From positions 1,736,001 through 1,800,000 of the forward strand of contig NZ_CP158374.1 of NCBI RefSeq assembly GCF_040267705.1: DNA of 64,000 nucleotides. Reading direction: 5' to 3'. A program made the position numbers and the translations under genes. Source of the stretch: Agromyces sp. G08B096 (GTDB lineage: Bacteria > Actinomycetota > Actinomycetes > Actinomycetales > Microbacteriaceae). The notes under the pieces were generated by a model, which saw nothing but the letters and a program-made list of their open reading frames with translations, did not search any database and was not told the origin of the DNA. Every line of letters starts with the position of its first letter. Within the stretch, counting starts at the first letter, position 1. Shown in pieces: positions 39,054 to 49,239 of this stretch.

Positions 39054-40106
39054 TCAGGCGCGTGTGGCGGCGACCCACTCGTCGAGTTTGCGCGCCGCAG
39101 CGCCGGAGTCGATGGCCTCGGCGGCGACGGCCATCTTCTCGCGGAACCGGTCGAGGATCGTGCGCTGGAACTGGCCGGGGTCCTTCGCGAGCTCGAACGC
39201 GACGAGCCCCGCGGCGGCGTTCAGGATGACGATGTCACGCACCGCGCCTTCGGCCCCGCCGAGCACCTCGTGCACGATCGCGGCGTTGTGCGCGGCGTCC
39301 CCGCCCTGGAGCTCGTCGATCGACGCGCGTCGGAGCCCGAGCTCGCGCGGGTCGAGGTCGTGCTCCTTGACGGTGCCGCCCGAGACCTCCCAGATGTGGC
39401 TGTGCCCCGTCGTCGTGAGCTCGTCGAGTCCGTCGTCACCGCGGAAGACGAGCGCGGTCGCGCCGCGCGTCTGGAACACGCCGACGATGAGCGGCACCCG
39501 GTCGAGGTGCGCGACACCGACCGCGGATGCCTCGGGCCGGGCCGGGTTGCAGAGCGGGCCGAGGAAGTTGAAGACGGTCGGCACGCCGAGCTGCCCGCGC
39601 ACCGCGCCCGCGTGACGGAACCCGGGGTGGAACGCGGATGCGAATGCGAAGCTGATGCCGGTGCGCTCGAACACCTCGGCGACCCGCTCGGGGGTGAGGG
39701 TGAGGTCGACGCCGAGGGCGGCGAGCACGTCGGAGGAGCCGGAGGCCGAGCTCGCCGCCTTGTTCCCGTGCTTCAGCACCGGCACGCCTGCTGCCGCGGC
39801 GACGACCGACGCCATGGTCGACACGTTGACGGTGCCGAAGCGGTCTCCGCCGGTGCCGACGATGTCGAGGGCCATCGGATCGACGGGCAGCGGGAGGGCG
39901 TGCTCGAGGATCGCGTCGCGGAAGCCGACGATCTCGTCGACGGTCTCCCCCTTCAGCCGCAGCGCGACGAGGAAGGCGGCGAGCTGCGCCTCGGTCGCCG
40001 AGCCCGTCATGACCTGCTCCATGCTCCAGGCGGCGTCGGACACGCTCAGATCGTCGCCCTCGAGGAGCGAGGTGAGGATGCCTGGCCAGGTCTGCGCTGC
40101 GGTCAT
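39054..40106 (-). CDS. trpD: anthranilate phosphoribosyltransferase TrpD
   Basis: This 350-residue enzyme joins anthranilate and PRPP in tryptophan synthesis. PRPP-binding block DIVGTGGDRFGTVNVST lies near residues 80-96, followed by KHGNKAASSASGSSDVL and FNFLGPLCNPARP. ATG at 40106 lies 7 nt after TAGGAT on the minus strand and is probably leaderless. Other trp genes are absent; trpD divergent from ctaE is a common actinobacterial arrangement. Confidence 0.97.
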   Translation of the reverse strand: MTAAQTWPGILTSLLEGDDLSVSDAAWSMEQVMTGSATEAQLAAFLVALRLKGETVDEIVGFRDAILEHALPLPVDPMALDIVGTGGDRFGTVNVSTMASVVAAAAGVPVLKHGNKAASSASGSSDVLAALGVDLTLTPERVAEVFERTGISFAFASAFHPGFRHAGAVRGQLGVPTVFNFLGPLCNPARPEASAVGVAHLDRVPLIVGVFQTRGATALVFRGDDGLDELTTTGHSHIWEVSGGTVKEHDLDPRELGLRRASIDELQGGDAAHNAAIVHEVLGGAEGAVRDIVILNAAAGLVAFELAKDPGQFQRTILDRFREKMAVAAEAIDSGAAARKLDEWVAATRA

Positions 40107-40246
40107 GGCGTCGATCCTATCGGCGGGATTCACGGCGGATTCCCGGGCCCATCGCAGCGCGTTTCCGGCTACGCGCGCGCGGAGCAGGGACACGGGATGC
40201 CCGCCTGACGAAAACTCAGCCTCGGTTTCGGCCATAATGGGTGATT

Positions 40247-40882
40247 GTGACGAGCACCTCATTGACTACTCAGGCGAGCGCGCCCCTGATCAAGCGTCCC
40301 AACACCGTCGCGGTTGGCACGATCGTCTGGCTGGGCAGCGAGGTCATGTTCTTCGCCGGCCTCTTCGCGATCTACTTCACGCTCCGCGCGATGTCGCCCG
40401 AGCTGTGGGAGTTCGAGGCCAACCGGCTGAACTTCCCGTTCTCGCTCACGAACACGATCATCCTCGTCGCGTCGAGCTTCACCTGCCAGTTCGGCGTCTT
40501 CGCGGCCGAGCGCCTGCAGCCGTACGCCACCGGCAAGTGGTGGCAGATCGGCAAGTGGGGCATGGTCGAGTGGTTCTTCCTCACCTTCGCCATGGGCGCG
40601 ATCTTCGTCGCCGGCCAGGTCTGGGAGTACGCCTCGCTCGTCTCCGAGGGCATCGCGATCGACTCCAACTCGTACGGGTCGGCGTTCTACCTCACCACGG
40701 GCTTCCACGGCCTGCACGTCACCGGCGGGCTCATCGCCTTCCTCCTCGTCATCGGCCGGGTGTTCGCAGTCAAGCGGTTCGGCCACCGCGAGGCGACGAG
40801 CGCGATCGTCGTCTCCTACTACTGGCACTTCGTCGACGTCGTCTGGATCGGTCTCTTCCTCGTCATCTACGTCCTCAAGTAA
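40247..40882 (+). CDS. ctaE: cytochrome c oxidase subunit III CtaE
   Basis: This 211-residue subunit of the aa3 oxidase has five hydrophobic helices. Conserved blocks are [38 protein letters not shown] and [21 protein letters not shown] at 40247 follows CATAAT after 8 nt; GTG at 40241 is too close to that box. It leads the ctaE-qcrC-qcrA-qcrB operon of the bc1-aa3 supercomplex. Confidence 0.96.
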   Translation: MTSTSLTTQASAPLIKRPNTVAVGTIVWLGSEVMFFAGLFAIYFTLRAMSPELWEFEANRLNFPFSLTNTIILVASSFTCQFGVFAAERLQPYATGKWWQIGKWGMVEWFFLTFAMGAIFVAGQVWEYASLVSEGIAIDSNSYGSAFYLTTGFHGLHVTGGLIAFLLVIGRVFAVKRFGHREATSAIVVSYYWHFVDVVWIGLFLVIYVLK

Positions 40883-40931
40883 GCCGCGTCAGGAGCGTCA
40901 CCCCAGCATGCCCGTGAACAGGAAGAAGCCA

Positions 40932-41723
40932 ATGAACCGCCAGAAGCGACGCACCGGACGCCGGCACCCGCTCGCCACTGTCGCGCTGCTCGCGCTCGGC
41001 CTCGTCTTCACCGGCGGCGCGTACGCGGCGTTCAGCACCGGTACGGCGCAGGCCGAGGCCGACTCGTCGTCGCAGCAGACCATCGAAGAGGGCAAGAAGC
41101 TCTTCCAGGCCAACTGCGCGACGTGCCACGGCATGGACGCCGAGGGCACCGAGACCGGCCCGAGCCTCATCGGCGTCGGCGCGGCGGCGGTCGACTTCCA
41201 GGTCGGCACGGGCCGCATGCCCATGCAGATGCAGGGCCCGCAGGCTCAGCAGAAGCCGGTGCAGTTCACCGATGAGCAGGTCAAGCAGCTGGCGTACTAC
41301 GTGGGCTCGCTCGGCCCCGGCCCCGACATCCCCGCCGACCACCTGGTCAATGGCGGCGGCGACGCGGCCAACGGCGCCGAGCTCTTCCGGATCAACTGCG
41401 CCATGTGCCACAACGTGGCCGGCGCGGGCGGCGCGCTCACCGAGGGCAAGTTCGCTCCCCCGCTGACGGATGTCTCGGGCGTCCACATCTACGAGGCGAT
41501 GGTCAGCGGCCCGCAGAACATGCCCGTGTTCAACGACCTGAACATCTCGCCCGAAGACAAGCGCGACATCATCACGTACCTCAAGTACGTCCAGGACAAC
41601 CGCTCGCCCGGCGGCTTCGAGCTCGGCTCGATCGGCCCGGTCGCCGAGGGTCTGTTCATCTGGATCTTCGGTCTCGGCGCGATCGTCGCCATCACCGTCT
41701 GGATCACGGCGAAGTCCAACTGA
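40932..41723 (+). CDS. qcrC: cytochrome bc1 diheme cytochrome c subunit QcrC
   Basis: This 263-residue membrane-anchored diheme cytochrome c replaces both cytochrome c1 and soluble cytochrome c in actinobacteria. Haem motifs are CATCH (about residue 62) and CAMCH (about residue 157). An N-terminal signal anchor (ATVALLALGLVFTGGAYAAF) and a C-terminal helix (GLFIWIFGLGAIVAITVWI) bracket the haem domains. ATG at 40932 is chosen for AGGAAG 6 nt upstream; ATG at 40908 is an alternative. Confidence 0.95.
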   Translation: MNRQKRRTGRRHPLATVALLALGLVFTGGAYAAFSTGTAQAEADSSSQQTIEEGKKLFQANCATCHGMDAEGTETGPSLIGVGAAAVDFQVGTGRMPMQMQGPQAQQKPVQFTDEQVKQLAYYVGSLGPGPDIPADHLVNGGGDAANGAELFRINCAMCHNVAGAGGALTEGKFAPPLTDVSGVHIYEAMVSGPQNMPVFNDLNISPEDKRDIITYLKYVQDNRSPGGFELGSIGPVAEGLFIWIFGLGAIVAITVWITAKSN

Positions 41724-41756
41724 CGCCGGTACCGAAGAAGCTCACGAAGGAGAACC

Positions 41757-42827
41757 ATGGCCCAGGACGACACCAGCGGCACGGACATCGTCGCCGCCGA
41801 CTCGTCGCACGCCGCGCCCACCGCTTCGCCGGGTACCGCGGTCATCGCCGCTGACGCGTTCGAGAACCCCGGGTTCCCGCCGCACCGCCCCCGTGTCACC
41901 GACGAGAACCCGCAGCGCCAGAAGCGCGCGCAGCGCACCGTGTACACGCTCTTCTACCTGTCGATCCTCGGCAGCGTCTGGGCGATCGCCGCGTACATGC
42001 TGTTCCCGATCGAGTCGAACGACGTCGGCATGGTCCGCTTGAACAACATGTTCTTCGGCCTCGGCGCCGCGCTCGCGCTCCTCGCGATCGGGTTCGGCGT
42101 CGTGCACTGGGGCAAGGCCGTGATGGTCGACGTCGAACTCGTGGATGAGCGCCACCCGATCGGCGGCTCCCCTGAGACGCAGGCCGCGGCCGCCCAGGTG
42201 TTCGCCGACGCCGACCGCGAGTCGGGCTTCACCCGCCGCACCGCGATCCGCAACAGCCTCATCGGCGCGCTGCTGGTGTTCCCGCTCCCGGCGGTCGTGC
42301 TGTTCCGCGGCTTCGCCCCGCAGGATCAGCTGCCGGTCCCGCTGCTCAGCCACACGATGTGGAAGAAGGGCACGCGCCTCGCGCTCGACCCCTCCGGCGC
42401 CCCCATCCGCGCGGCCGACGTCACCATCGGCAGTGCCTTCCACGTCATCCCAGAGGGTCTGCAGGACCTCGAGCACGGCCGCCTCGAAGAGAAGGCCAAG
42501 GCCGCCGTCCTCCTCATGCGTCTGCAGCCGGATGAGCTGAACGAGCGCGAGGACCGCAAGGACTGGTCCTACGACGGCATCGTCGCCTACTCGAAGATCT
42601 GCACGCACGTCGGATGCCCCGTTGCGCTGTACGAGCAGCACACGCACCACCTGCTCTGCCCCTGCCACCAGTCGCAGTTCGACGTGGCGAACCACTGCGA
42701 GGTCATCTTCGGACCGGCTGCCCGCGCCCTGCCGCAGCTGCCGATCACGGTCGACGACGAGGGCTACCTCGTCGCTCAGAGCGACTTCACCGAACCCGTC
42801 GGCCCGAGCTTCTGGGAGCGTCATTGA
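41757..42827 (+). CDS. qcrA: cytochrome bc1 Rieske iron-sulfur subunit QcrA
   Basis: This 356-residue Rieske protein carries the [2Fe-2S] cluster that takes electrons from menaquinol. Ligand motifs CTHVGCP (about residue 282) and CPCHQSQFD (about 301) are intact. Three membrane helices precede the Rieske domain (TLFYLSILGSVWAIAAYML is the first), as is usual for actinobacteria. ATG follows AAGGAG. Its TGA overlaps the TTG start of qcrB. Confidence 0.97.
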   Translation: MAQDDTSGTDIVAADSSHAAPTASPGTAVIAADAFENPGFPPHRPRVTDENPQRQKRAQRTVYTLFYLSILGSVWAIAAYMLFPIESNDVGMVRLNNMFFGLGAALALLAIGFGVVHWGKAVMVDVELVDERHPIGGSPETQAAAAQVFADADRESGFTRRTAIRNSLIGALLVFPLPAVVLFRGFAPQDQLPVPLLSHTMWKKGTRLALDPSGAPIRAADVTIGSAFHVIPEGLQDLEHGRLEEKAKAAVLLMRLQPDELNEREDRKDWSYDGIVAYSKICTHVGCPVALYEQHTHHLLCPCHQSQFDVANHCEVIFGPAARALPQLPITVDDEGYLVAQSDFTEPVGPSFWERH

Positions 42828-44431
42828 GCACCGCAACCACCAACGCGCCGCAGAAGCGGTCGTTCACGGCGGCAGCGTCCGTCTACGTCAACGAACGCAC
42901 GAGCCTCGCGGGCTTCGTGAAGGAGCTGGGGCGCAAGGCGTTCCCCGACCACTGGTCGTTCCTCCTCGGTGAGGTCGCGCTCTTCAGCTTCGTCGTGGTG
43001 CTCATCTCGGGCACGTTCCTGACGTTCTTCTTCCAGGCCTCGATGGCCGAGGTCCATTACGACGGCTCCTACGTGCCCCTCAAGGGCGTGGAGATGTCGG
43101 TCGCCATGGCCTCGACGCTCGACATCTCGTTCGACATCCGCGGCGGCCTCTTCGTCCGGCAGATGCACCACTGGGCGGCGCTGCTGTTCGTGGCGGCGAT
43201 CGGCCTGCACATGCTCCGGATCTTCTTCACCGGCGCGTTCCGCAAGCCGCGCGAGTTCAACTGGGTCATCGGCTTCGTGCTCTTCATCCTGGCGATGGCC
43301 GAGGGCTTCACGGGTTACTCGCTCCCCGACGACCTGCTCTCCGGCAACGGCCTCGCGATCATCAACGGCATGGTCAAGGGCATCCCGCTCATCGGCACCT
43401 GGACGTCGTTCCTCCTGTTCGGCGGCGAGTTCCCCGGCACGGCGATCGTCGGCCGCCTCTACACGCTGCACATCCTGCTCCTGCCGGCGCTCGTGGTCGC
43501 GCTCATCGCGCTGCACCTCGTGTTCGTCGTCGTGCACAAGCACACGCAGTACGCCGGTCCGGGCAAGACGCCGGGCAACGCCGTGGGCCCGCCCATCCTG
43601 CCGGTGTACGCGGCCAAGGCCGGTGGCTTCTTCTTCATCATCTTCGGTGTCGTGGCGCTCATCGCGTCGCTGTTCACGATCAACCCGATCTGGAACTACG
43701 GCCCGTACGACCCCTCCCCCGTGTCCGCGGGTACTCAGCCCGACTGGTACATCGGCTTCGCCGACGGCGCGCTGCGACTGATCCCGCCAGGCTGGGAGTT
43801 CGTGTGGCTCGACCGCACCTGGTCGTTCAACATCCTCGTCCCGCTCATCGCGATCGGCGTGTTCCTCGTGCTGGTGCTCATGTACCCGTTCATCGAGGCC
43901 TGGATCAAGGGCGACAAGCGCGAGCACCACATCGCCGACCGTCCGCGCAACGCGCCGACGCGCACCGCAATCGGTGCAGCGGGTGTCACGTTCTACGCCG
44001 GCCTGTGGGCGGCCGCGAGCTCCGACATCCTCGCCACGCACTTCTCGCTCACCATGGAGGGCGTGATCCACGCGCTGCAGTTCGTGGTGATCGTCGGCCC
44101 GTTCATCGCGTACTTCATCACCAAGCGTGTCTGCATCGCGCTGCAGAAGAAGGACCGGGAGATCGTGCTGCACGGCTACGAGTCGGGTCGCATCGTGAAG
44201 CTCCCCGGTGGTGAGTTCATCGAGGTGCACCAGCCGCTCGACGAGTACGACCGGTGGCGCCTCGTGAGCTTCGAGTCGTACGAGCCGCTGATGATCCGCC
44301 CGAACGCTCGCGGCAAGATCACCTTCGGTCAGCACCTGCGTGCCGGCCTCTCGCGGTGGTTCTTCGAGGACCGCATCGCGCCCGTCACCCGGGGCGAGCT
44401 CGAGGCCTCGCACCACGACGAGCACCACTGA
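42824..44431 (+). CDS. qcrB: cytochrome bc1 cytochrome b subunit QcrB
   Basis: This 535-residue subunit holds haems bL and bH and the quinol sites. Haem-ligand helices include RQMHHWAALLFVAAIGLHMLRIFFTG and LHILLLPALVVALIALHLVFVVVHKHT. The cytochrome-b signature region reads YSLPDDLLSGNGL. A C-terminal cytoplasmic extension (HGYESGRIVKLPGGEFIEVHQPLDEY) is typical of actinobacterial QcrB. I chose TTG at 42824, which overlaps the qcrA stop and has GGAG 6 nt upstream. Confidence 0.95.
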   Translation: MSTATTNAPQKRSFTAAASVYVNERTSLAGFVKELGRKAFPDHWSFLLGEVALFSFVVVLISGTFLTFFFQASMAEVHYDGSYVPLKGVEMSVAMASTLDISFDIRGGLFVRQMHHWAALLFVAAIGLHMLRIFFTGAFRKPREFNWVIGFVLFILAMAEGFTGYSLPDDLLSGNGLAIINGMVKGIPLIGTWTSFLLFGGEFPGTAIVGRLYTLHILLLPALVVALIALHLVFVVVHKHTQYAGPGKTPGNAVGPPILPVYAAKAGGFFFIIFGVVALIASLFTINPIWNYGPYDPSPVSAGTQPDWYIGFADGALRLIPPGWEFVWLDRTWSFNILVPLIAIGVFLVLVLMYPFIEAWIKGDKREHHIADRPRNAPTRTAIGAAGVTFYAGLWAAASSDILATHFSLTMEGVIHALQFVVIVGPFIAYFITKRVCIALQKKDREIVLHGYESGRIVKLPGGEFIEVHQPLDEYDRWRLVSFESYEPLMIRPNARGKITFGQHLRAGLSRWFFEDRIAPVTRGELEASHHDEHH

Positions 44432-44463
44432 TCCGGCACCACACGATTCGGGCACCGGGCGCC

Positions 44464-45360
44464 ATGTCGGTCGATTCGACCTGGCTCCGGTGCCCGAACT
44501 GTTTCCAGGATCTCGAGTCCGTTTCAGGCCGGACCTACGGGTGCGTCGATGGTCATCGGTTCGACCAGGCGCGCGGCGGGTACCTCACGTTGCTGCCGCC
44601 CCGTGCGCCGCGCACCGTCGGCGACGATCGTGCGATGCTCGAGGCGCGTGCCGAGCTGCTGGACAGCGGTGCGTACACGCCCATCGCGGAAGCGCTGCAA
44701 CGCGCGGGCCGTGATCTGCTCGGCGGCGACACCGAGGTCTCGCTGCTGGATTTGGGGTGCGGAACTGGCCACTACGCCGGCGCCGTGGCCGACGCCGTCC
44801 CCACGCGTCGGATGCTCCTCGCCGACCGCTCCCCCGATGCCGTCCGGATGAGCATGCGGGCGCTCGCCGCCCGAGCGGCCGTGACGGGGGTCGTGCTCGA
44901 CCTCTGGCGTCCGCTGCCGATTCGCGATGCGTCGGCCGACGTCGCGCTCGACGTCTTCGCACCGCGCAATCCTCCGGAGTACGCGCGGGTGCTTCGCTCA
45001 GGAGGACTGCTCCTCATCGTGGTGCCGACCGAGCGACACCTCGCGGAGCTCCGCGCGTCGGGTGACGTGCTCGAGATCCCCGCCGGAAAAGATGCCGCGG
45101 TCCTCGAGCAGTTCACGCCGCACGGGTTCGCCCTCGCCGGGCGTGAGCAGGTCGAGTACGCGATGTCGGCCGACCTGCGCCGGCGGTCGCTGCTCGTGGA
45201 CATGGGGCCGTCCGCGCACCACCGTACGGCCACCGCCGGGACTTCGACCACGCCTGCCACCGAATCCGACTCGGACGTCGCCGGAGTCGTGGACTCCGAC
45301 AGCGGCGCTGACTCGACGGTGACCGTCTCGGTCGACGTCCTCGCACTGCAGAAGCTCTGA
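44464..45360 (+). CDS. RlmA-type 23S rRNA (guanine-N1) methyltransferase
   Basis: This 298-residue SAM-dependent methyltransferase has the RlmA-type N-terminal zinc finger (LRCPNCFQDLE, then YGCVDGHRFDQARGGYLTLL). The SAM motif LLDLGCGTGHYAG lies near residue 95. VALDVFAPRNPPEYARVLRSGGLLLIVVP is the typical later block. Family members methylate G745 or G748 in helix 35 of 23S rRNA; the RlmAII branch gives tylosin resistance, and I cannot say which site applies. A Ser/Asp/Thr-rich stretch before the C-terminus looks like an insertion. It follows qcrB after 32 bp. Confidence 0.82.
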   Translation: MSVDSTWLRCPNCFQDLESVSGRTYGCVDGHRFDQARGGYLTLLPPRAPRTVGDDRAMLEARAELLDSGAYTPIAEALQRAGRDLLGGDTEVSLLDLGCGTGHYAGAVADAVPTRRMLLADRSPDAVRMSMRALAARAAVTGVVLDLWRPLPIRDASADVALDVFAPRNPPEYARVLRSGGLLLIVVPTERHLAELRASGDVLEIPAGKDAAVLEQFTPHGFALAGREQVEYAMSADLRRRSLLVDMGPSAHHRTATAGTSTTPATESDSDVAGVVDSDSGADSTVTVSVDVLALQKL

Positions 45361-45500
45361 GCGCCGACGACGGCGCCGAGCGTCTCGCAGGCTGTCCTAG
45401 GGCTCGCGCTCGCACCAGCTTCCGCACCGACGGCCGCGATCAGACTCCCTAGGCCCGTGCGTTGCGCGCATGGACGCCTCGGGCACTCGCGGCAGACGAA

Positions 45501-45529
45501 AGGGCCCGGCGCGTATCGCGCCGGGCCCT
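45501..45529. terminator. bidirectional terminator after the RlmA-type gene and ctaF
   Basis: AGGGCCCGGCGCG (45501-45513) pairs perfectly with CGCGCCGGGCCCT (45517-45529), with a 3-nt TAT loop. It lies 13 bp past the ctaF stop. Confidence 0.85.
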
Positions 45530-45542
45530 CACCGTCGTGCTC

Positions 45543-45959
45543 TCAGCGGGCGAAGTTCCCGCGGTAGTACTCGTAGACCCAGCCGACGAGGCTGATGACG
45601 CCGAGCGGGATCGCGATGAACGAGATCCAGAACCCGACCCCGAGACCGAGGAACAGCAGCGCCGCAGCTCCGGCGAGCATGATCGGCCACCAGCTCCAGG
45701 GGCTGAAGAAGCCGAGCTCGGGGTCGCCGTCGTCGATGTTCGCGTCGAGGCGGTCTTCAGGCAGCGTGCCGCCCTGGGCGCTGTGCACCCGGCCCAGGTA
45801 GAACGCGATGAACGCGGCCAGGACGGCGCTCAGCGAGATCGCGACCAGACCCACCCACTCGGGCGCACCGGCGTCGATCGTCGTCCAGGCGATGTACACC
45901 GCCGCTGCGAGGGCGAAGAACGCCGCCAGGATCCAGAACAGGATGACGTTCGCGCGCAT
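45543..45959 (-). CDS. ctaF: cytochrome c oxidase subunit IV CtaF (actinobacterial type)
   Basis: This 138-residue small subunit is specific to the actinobacterial aa3 oxidase. Four hydrophobic helices are seen: VILFWILAAFFALAAAVYIAW, GLVAISLSAVLAAFIAFYL, and two between residues 90 and 130. The block DPELGFFSPWSWWPIMLAG is characteristic. Its ATG abuts the ctaD stop, placing it last in ctaC-ctaD-ctaF. Confidence 0.93.
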   Translation of the reverse strand: MRANVILFWILAAFFALAAAVYIAWTTIDAGAPEWVGLVAISLSAVLAAFIAFYLGRVHSAQGGTLPEDRLDANIDDGDPELGFFSPWSWWPIMLAGAAALLFLGLGVGFWISFIAIPLGVISLVGWVYEYYRGNFAR

Positions 45960-47696
45960 CTACTTGACTTCCTTCGTCGCTGCGTCGTACACGGGTGCCT
46001 CGGGCGCATCCTTCGCCGGCCCGATGCCGACGGGGATGCCGGCCTCCGGGTGGTTCAGGTCGAACGCCGGCGCCTCCGAGCGGATGCGCGGGATCGAGGT
46101 GAAGTTGTGGCGAGGCGGCGGGCAGCTGGTCGCCCACTCGAGCGACCGTCCGTAGCCCCACGGGTCGTTGACGGTGACCTTCGGCGCACGACGCGCGGTG
46201 AGGTAGACGTTCAGGAAGAACGGGATCAGCGAGACCGCGAGGATGCCGGCACCGATCGTCGAGACCTGGTTCATCCACGTGATGTTGTCCTCCGGCAGGT
46301 ACGAGTAGTACCGCCGCGGCATGGCGACCACGCCGAGCCAGTGCTGGATCAGGAAGGTCGTGTGGAAGCCGATGAACAGCAGCCAGAAGTGCCACTTGCC
46401 GAGCGTCTCGTTCAGCATCTTGCCGGTCCACTTGGGCCACCAGAAGTAGAAGCCCGCGAACATCGCGAACACGACGGTGCCGAAGACGACGTAGTGGAAG
46501 TGGGCGACGACGAAGTACGTGTCGGAGACATGGAAGTCCAGCGGCGGCGACGCGAGGATGACGCCCGTCAGACCACCGAACACGAACGTGATGAGGAAGC
46601 CGAGCGACCAGATCAGCGGCGTCTCGAACGTGATGGATCCCCGCCACATCGTGCCGATCCAGTTGAAGATCTTCACACCGGTCGGTACGGCGATGAGCAT
46701 GGTCATCAGCGCGAAGAACGGCAGCAGCACCGAGCCGGTGACGTACATGTGGTGCGCCCATACGGTGACCGACAGCGCGGCGATCGCGATCGTGGCGTAG
46801 ATCAGCGTCTTGTATCCGAAGATCGGCTTCCGGCTGAACACGGGGAAGATCTCGGAGACGATGCCGAAGAACGGCAGCGCGATGATGTAGACCTCGGGGT
46901 GTCCGAAGAACCAGAACAGGTGCTGCCACAGGATGACGCCGCCGTTGGCGGGGTCGTAGATGTGAGCGCCGAACACGCGGTCGGCGGCGGCGGCCAGCAT
47001 CGCGGCGGCGAGCACCGGGAACGCCATCAGCACGAGGATCGACGTGACGAGCGTGTTCCAGGTGAAGATCGGCATGCGGAACATGGTCATGCCGGGGGCG
47101 CGCATCGTGATGATCGTCGTGATGAAGTTGACGGCACCGAGGATCGTGCCGAAGCCGGAGAGGCCGAGGCCGAGCATCCAGAGGTTGCCGCCGATTCCCG
47201 GGGAGAACGTGGTCGATGCGAGTGGTTGATACGCGAACCAGCCGAACGAGGCGGCGCCCTGCGGCGTGAAGAACCCGGCGACCGCGATGAGCGAACCGAA
47301 GTTGAACAGCCAGTAGGCGAAGGCGTTCAGGCGCGGGAACGCGACGTCGGGAGCGCCGATCTGCAGCGGCATGAGGACATTCGCGAAGCCCGCGAACAGC
47401 GGCGTCGCGAACATCAGCAGCATGATCGTGCCGTGCATGGTGAACAACTGGTTGTACTGCTCACGCGTCTGCACGATCTCGAGGCCGGGCTCGAACAGCT
47501 GCGCGCGGATGATGAGGGCCATCACGCCGCCGATGCAGAAGTAGATGAACGACGTGATCAGGTACAGGTACCCGATGACCTTGTGGTCGGTCGACGTGAT
47601 CCAGCGGACGAGGATGTTGCCCTTGCGCTCGACCTTCGAGCCGCCGAACGGGACGCTGGCGGCCTGGGGCCGAGCCGGTGCGGTCGTGGTGCTCAT
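45960..47696 (-). CDS. ctaD: cytochrome c oxidase subunit I CtaD
   Basis: This 578-residue catalytic subunit of the aa3 oxidase reduces O2 and pumps protons. The CuB/haem a3 site is marked by [27 protein letters not shown] and [11 protein letters not shown]. The low-spin haem His lies in [22 protein letters not shown] at 47696 overlaps the ctaC stop by four bases. The open frame extends further upstream but without support. Confidence 0.97.
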   Translation of the reverse strand: MSTTTAPARPQAASVPFGGSKVERKGNILVRWITSTDHKVIGYLYLITSFIYFCIGGVMALIIRAQLFEPGLEIVQTREQYNQLFTMHGTIMLLMFATPLFAGFANVLMPLQIGAPDVAFPRLNAFAYWLFNFGSLIAVAGFFTPQGAASFGWFAYQPLASTTFSPGIGGNLWMLGLGLSGFGTILGAVNFITTIITMRAPGMTMFRMPIFTWNTLVTSILVLMAFPVLAAAMLAAAADRVFGAHIYDPANGGVILWQHLFWFFGHPEVYIIALPFFGIVSEIFPVFSRKPIFGYKTLIYATIAIAALSVTVWAHHMYVTGSVLLPFFALMTMLIAVPTGVKIFNWIGTMWRGSITFETPLIWSLGFLITFVFGGLTGVILASPPLDFHVSDTYFVVAHFHYVVFGTVVFAMFAGFYFWWPKWTGKMLNETLGKWHFWLLFIGFHTTFLIQHWLGVVAMPRRYYSYLPEDNITWMNQVSTIGAGILAVSLIPFFLNVYLTARRAPKVTVNDPWGYGRSLEWATSCPPPRHNFTSIPRIRSEAPAFDLNHPEAGIPVGIGPAKDAPEAPVYDAATKEVK

Positions 47697-48595
47697 TCGG
47701 CGTCGTGCTCCTCTTTCAGCTCGGGCGCGCCCGTACCGGGCAGGTTCTGGTTGCGGTCGTACTCGTTCGACAGCTGGCCTTCCTGGCCCTTGTCGCGGAG
47801 CGACTCGATGTAGTCGTCGTACTCGGCCTGCGAGACGACCTTCACGTTGAAGAGCATGAGCGAGTGGTACTCGCCGCAGAGCTCGGCGCACTTGCCTTCG
47901 TAGGTGCCCTCGCGCTCGGTCGTGAGCGACATGTAGTTCGTCTTGCCCGGGAACATGTCCTTCTTGTAGAGGAAGTCCACGACCCAGAACGAGTGGATGA
48001 CGTCACGCGACTCGAGCTCGATCTCGACGTTCGCGTTCACCGGCAGGTAGAGCGTGGGGAGCTCGGACTGGACGAGCGAACCCTTGGGCCCCTCTTCGTC
48101 GAGCTGGCCCTGGATGCCGGGCGAGTACACGTCCTCGTTGACATAGTTGAAGTCCCACGCCCACTGCTTGGCGATGACCTCGACCTTGACGTCGATGTCC
48201 TCCTCGGCGAAGCGCTGCTCGATCGCGGCCTGGTCGCGCGCCGTGAAGGCGAAGAACCCGAGCACGAGGATGAGCGGCACGATCGTGTAGAAGACCTCGA
48301 TCGGCATGTTGTACCGCAGCTGCACGGGCAGGCCGGTCTGGCCGCGACGCCGGCGGTACGCGATGACCGCCCAGATCGTGAGGCCCCAGGTGACGATGCC
48401 GACGACCAGCAGCACGATCCACGACGTCACCCAGAGGCCGGAGACTCGCTCGGTGTGGTTCGTGACGGGAGGCTGCCCCTCCTCGAAGCCGGGCAGGAAG
48501 CCGTGCAGCTGGGCCTGCGTGCACCCCGCGAGGACGAGGGTGAGTGTCGCTGCGATCGGAACAGCAGCCCATCGGAGACGGCGAGTGTGGCGCAC
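47693..48595 (-). CDS. ctaC: cytochrome c oxidase subunit II CtaC
   Basis: This 300-residue lipoprotein carries the CuA centre that accepts electrons from QcrC. The signal peptide ends in lipobox LAGC (Cys24). Two membrane helices follow, and the CuA site reads [12 protein letters not shown] with the upstream His in [13 protein letters not shown] at 48595 has AAGG 6 nt upstream. A TAGGCT promoter with a leader hairpin precedes it. Confidence 0.96.
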   Translation of the reverse strand: MRHTRRLRWAAVPIAATLTLVLAGCTQAQLHGFLPGFEEGQPPVTNHTERVSGLWVTSWIVLLVVGIVTWGLTIWAVIAYRRRRGQTGLPVQLRYNMPIEVFYTIVPLILVLGFFAFTARDQAAIEQRFAEEDIDVKVEVIAKQWAWDFNYVNEDVYSPGIQGQLDEEGPKGSLVQSELPTLYLPVNANVEIELESRDVIHSFWVVDFLYKKDMFPGKTNYMSLTTEREGTYEGKCAELCGEYHSLMLFNVKVVSQAEYDDYIESLRDKGQEGQLSNEYDRNQNLPGTGAPELKEEHDAE

Positions 48596-48620
48596 CGGTG
48601 ACCTTTCGGGAGACTCGAAG

Positions 48621-48659
48621 GCGCTTCACAGCGAAGCGCGTTGATCGCTGCCTAGCCTA
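48621..48659 (-). promoter_or_regulatory. ctaC promoter and leader hairpin
   Basis: On the minus strand TAGGCT (48659-48654) is a likely -10 box. The predicted leader of about 50 nt contains GCGCTTC paired with GAAGCGC (48621-48639, 5-nt loop), ending about 25 nt before the ctaC start. Confidence 0.55.
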
Positions 48660-48744
48660 CTCCGACTCCGCCGGTCGGGTGTGCACCCGAACGCGGTGTC
48701 GGCCCTCGGATCGCCCGGAATTCGGCGTCGATCTGGAGAAACAC

Positions 48745-48776
48745 GAAGGGGAGGCCGCATCTGCGGCCTCCCCTTC
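48745..48776 (-). terminator. terminator after the A-type Fe-S carrier gene
   Basis: GAAGGGGAGGCCGCA (48745-48759) pairs with TGCGGCCTCCCCTTC (48762-48776), a 15-bp palindromic stem whose innermost pairs probably open into the loop. It lies 17 bp beyond the stop of the gene at 48794. Confidence 0.85.
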
Positions 48777-48793
48777 TGCGGGTGCGAGACGAG

Positions 48794-49144
48794 TCAGTGG
48801 AACGAGTCGCCGCACGCGCAGCTGCCCTGCGCGTTGGGGTTGTCGATGGTGAACCCCTGCTTCTGGATGGTGTCCTCGAAGTCGATCGAGGCGCCGTCGA
48901 GGTACGGCACGCTCATCTTGTCGACGATCACCTCGACGCCGTCGAAGTCCACGACGGCGTCGCCGTCGAGCATCCGCTCGTCGAAGTACAGCTGGTAGAT
49001 CAGTCCGGAGCATCCGCCCGGCTGCACGGCCACGCGGAGGCGGAGGTCGTCGCGCCCCTCCTGCTCGAGGAGGCTGCGGACCTTGTTCGCCGCGGTGTCG
49101 GACAGGAGCACCCCGTGGGCGCTCTCGGTGATGGTCTGGCTCAT
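48794..49144 (-). CDS. A-type iron-sulfur carrier protein (ErpA/IscA-like)
   Basis: This 116-residue HesB/IscA-family protein delivers Fe-S clusters to target enzymes. The three conserved Cys are in QPGGCSGLIY and GSCACGDSFH. ATG at 49144 has AAGGAG upstream. It lies next to the ctaC operon and close to the Rieske gene, which is a plausible client. Confidence 0.93.
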   Translation of the reverse strand: MSQTITESAHGVLLSDTAANKVRSLLEQEGRDDLRLRVAVQPGGCSGLIYQLYFDERMLDGDAVVDFDGVEVIVDKMSVPYLDGASIDFEDTIQKQGFTIDNPNAQGSCACGDSFH

Positions 49145-49239
49145 CTCACTCCTTCGCAGGATCCGGCCGTCGCCGGTGGTCTGCCGCCATTGTACGCGCC
49201 GAACGCCGGGAACCGGCTGTGCAGCCGACGCATCGCGAC

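Noticed and set aside
45462-47813. 783-codon open frame on the plus strand
   Set aside because: It is antisense to ctaD and ctaF. The product is Glu/Arg/Asp-rich and repetitive, a mirror of hydrophobic membrane codons.
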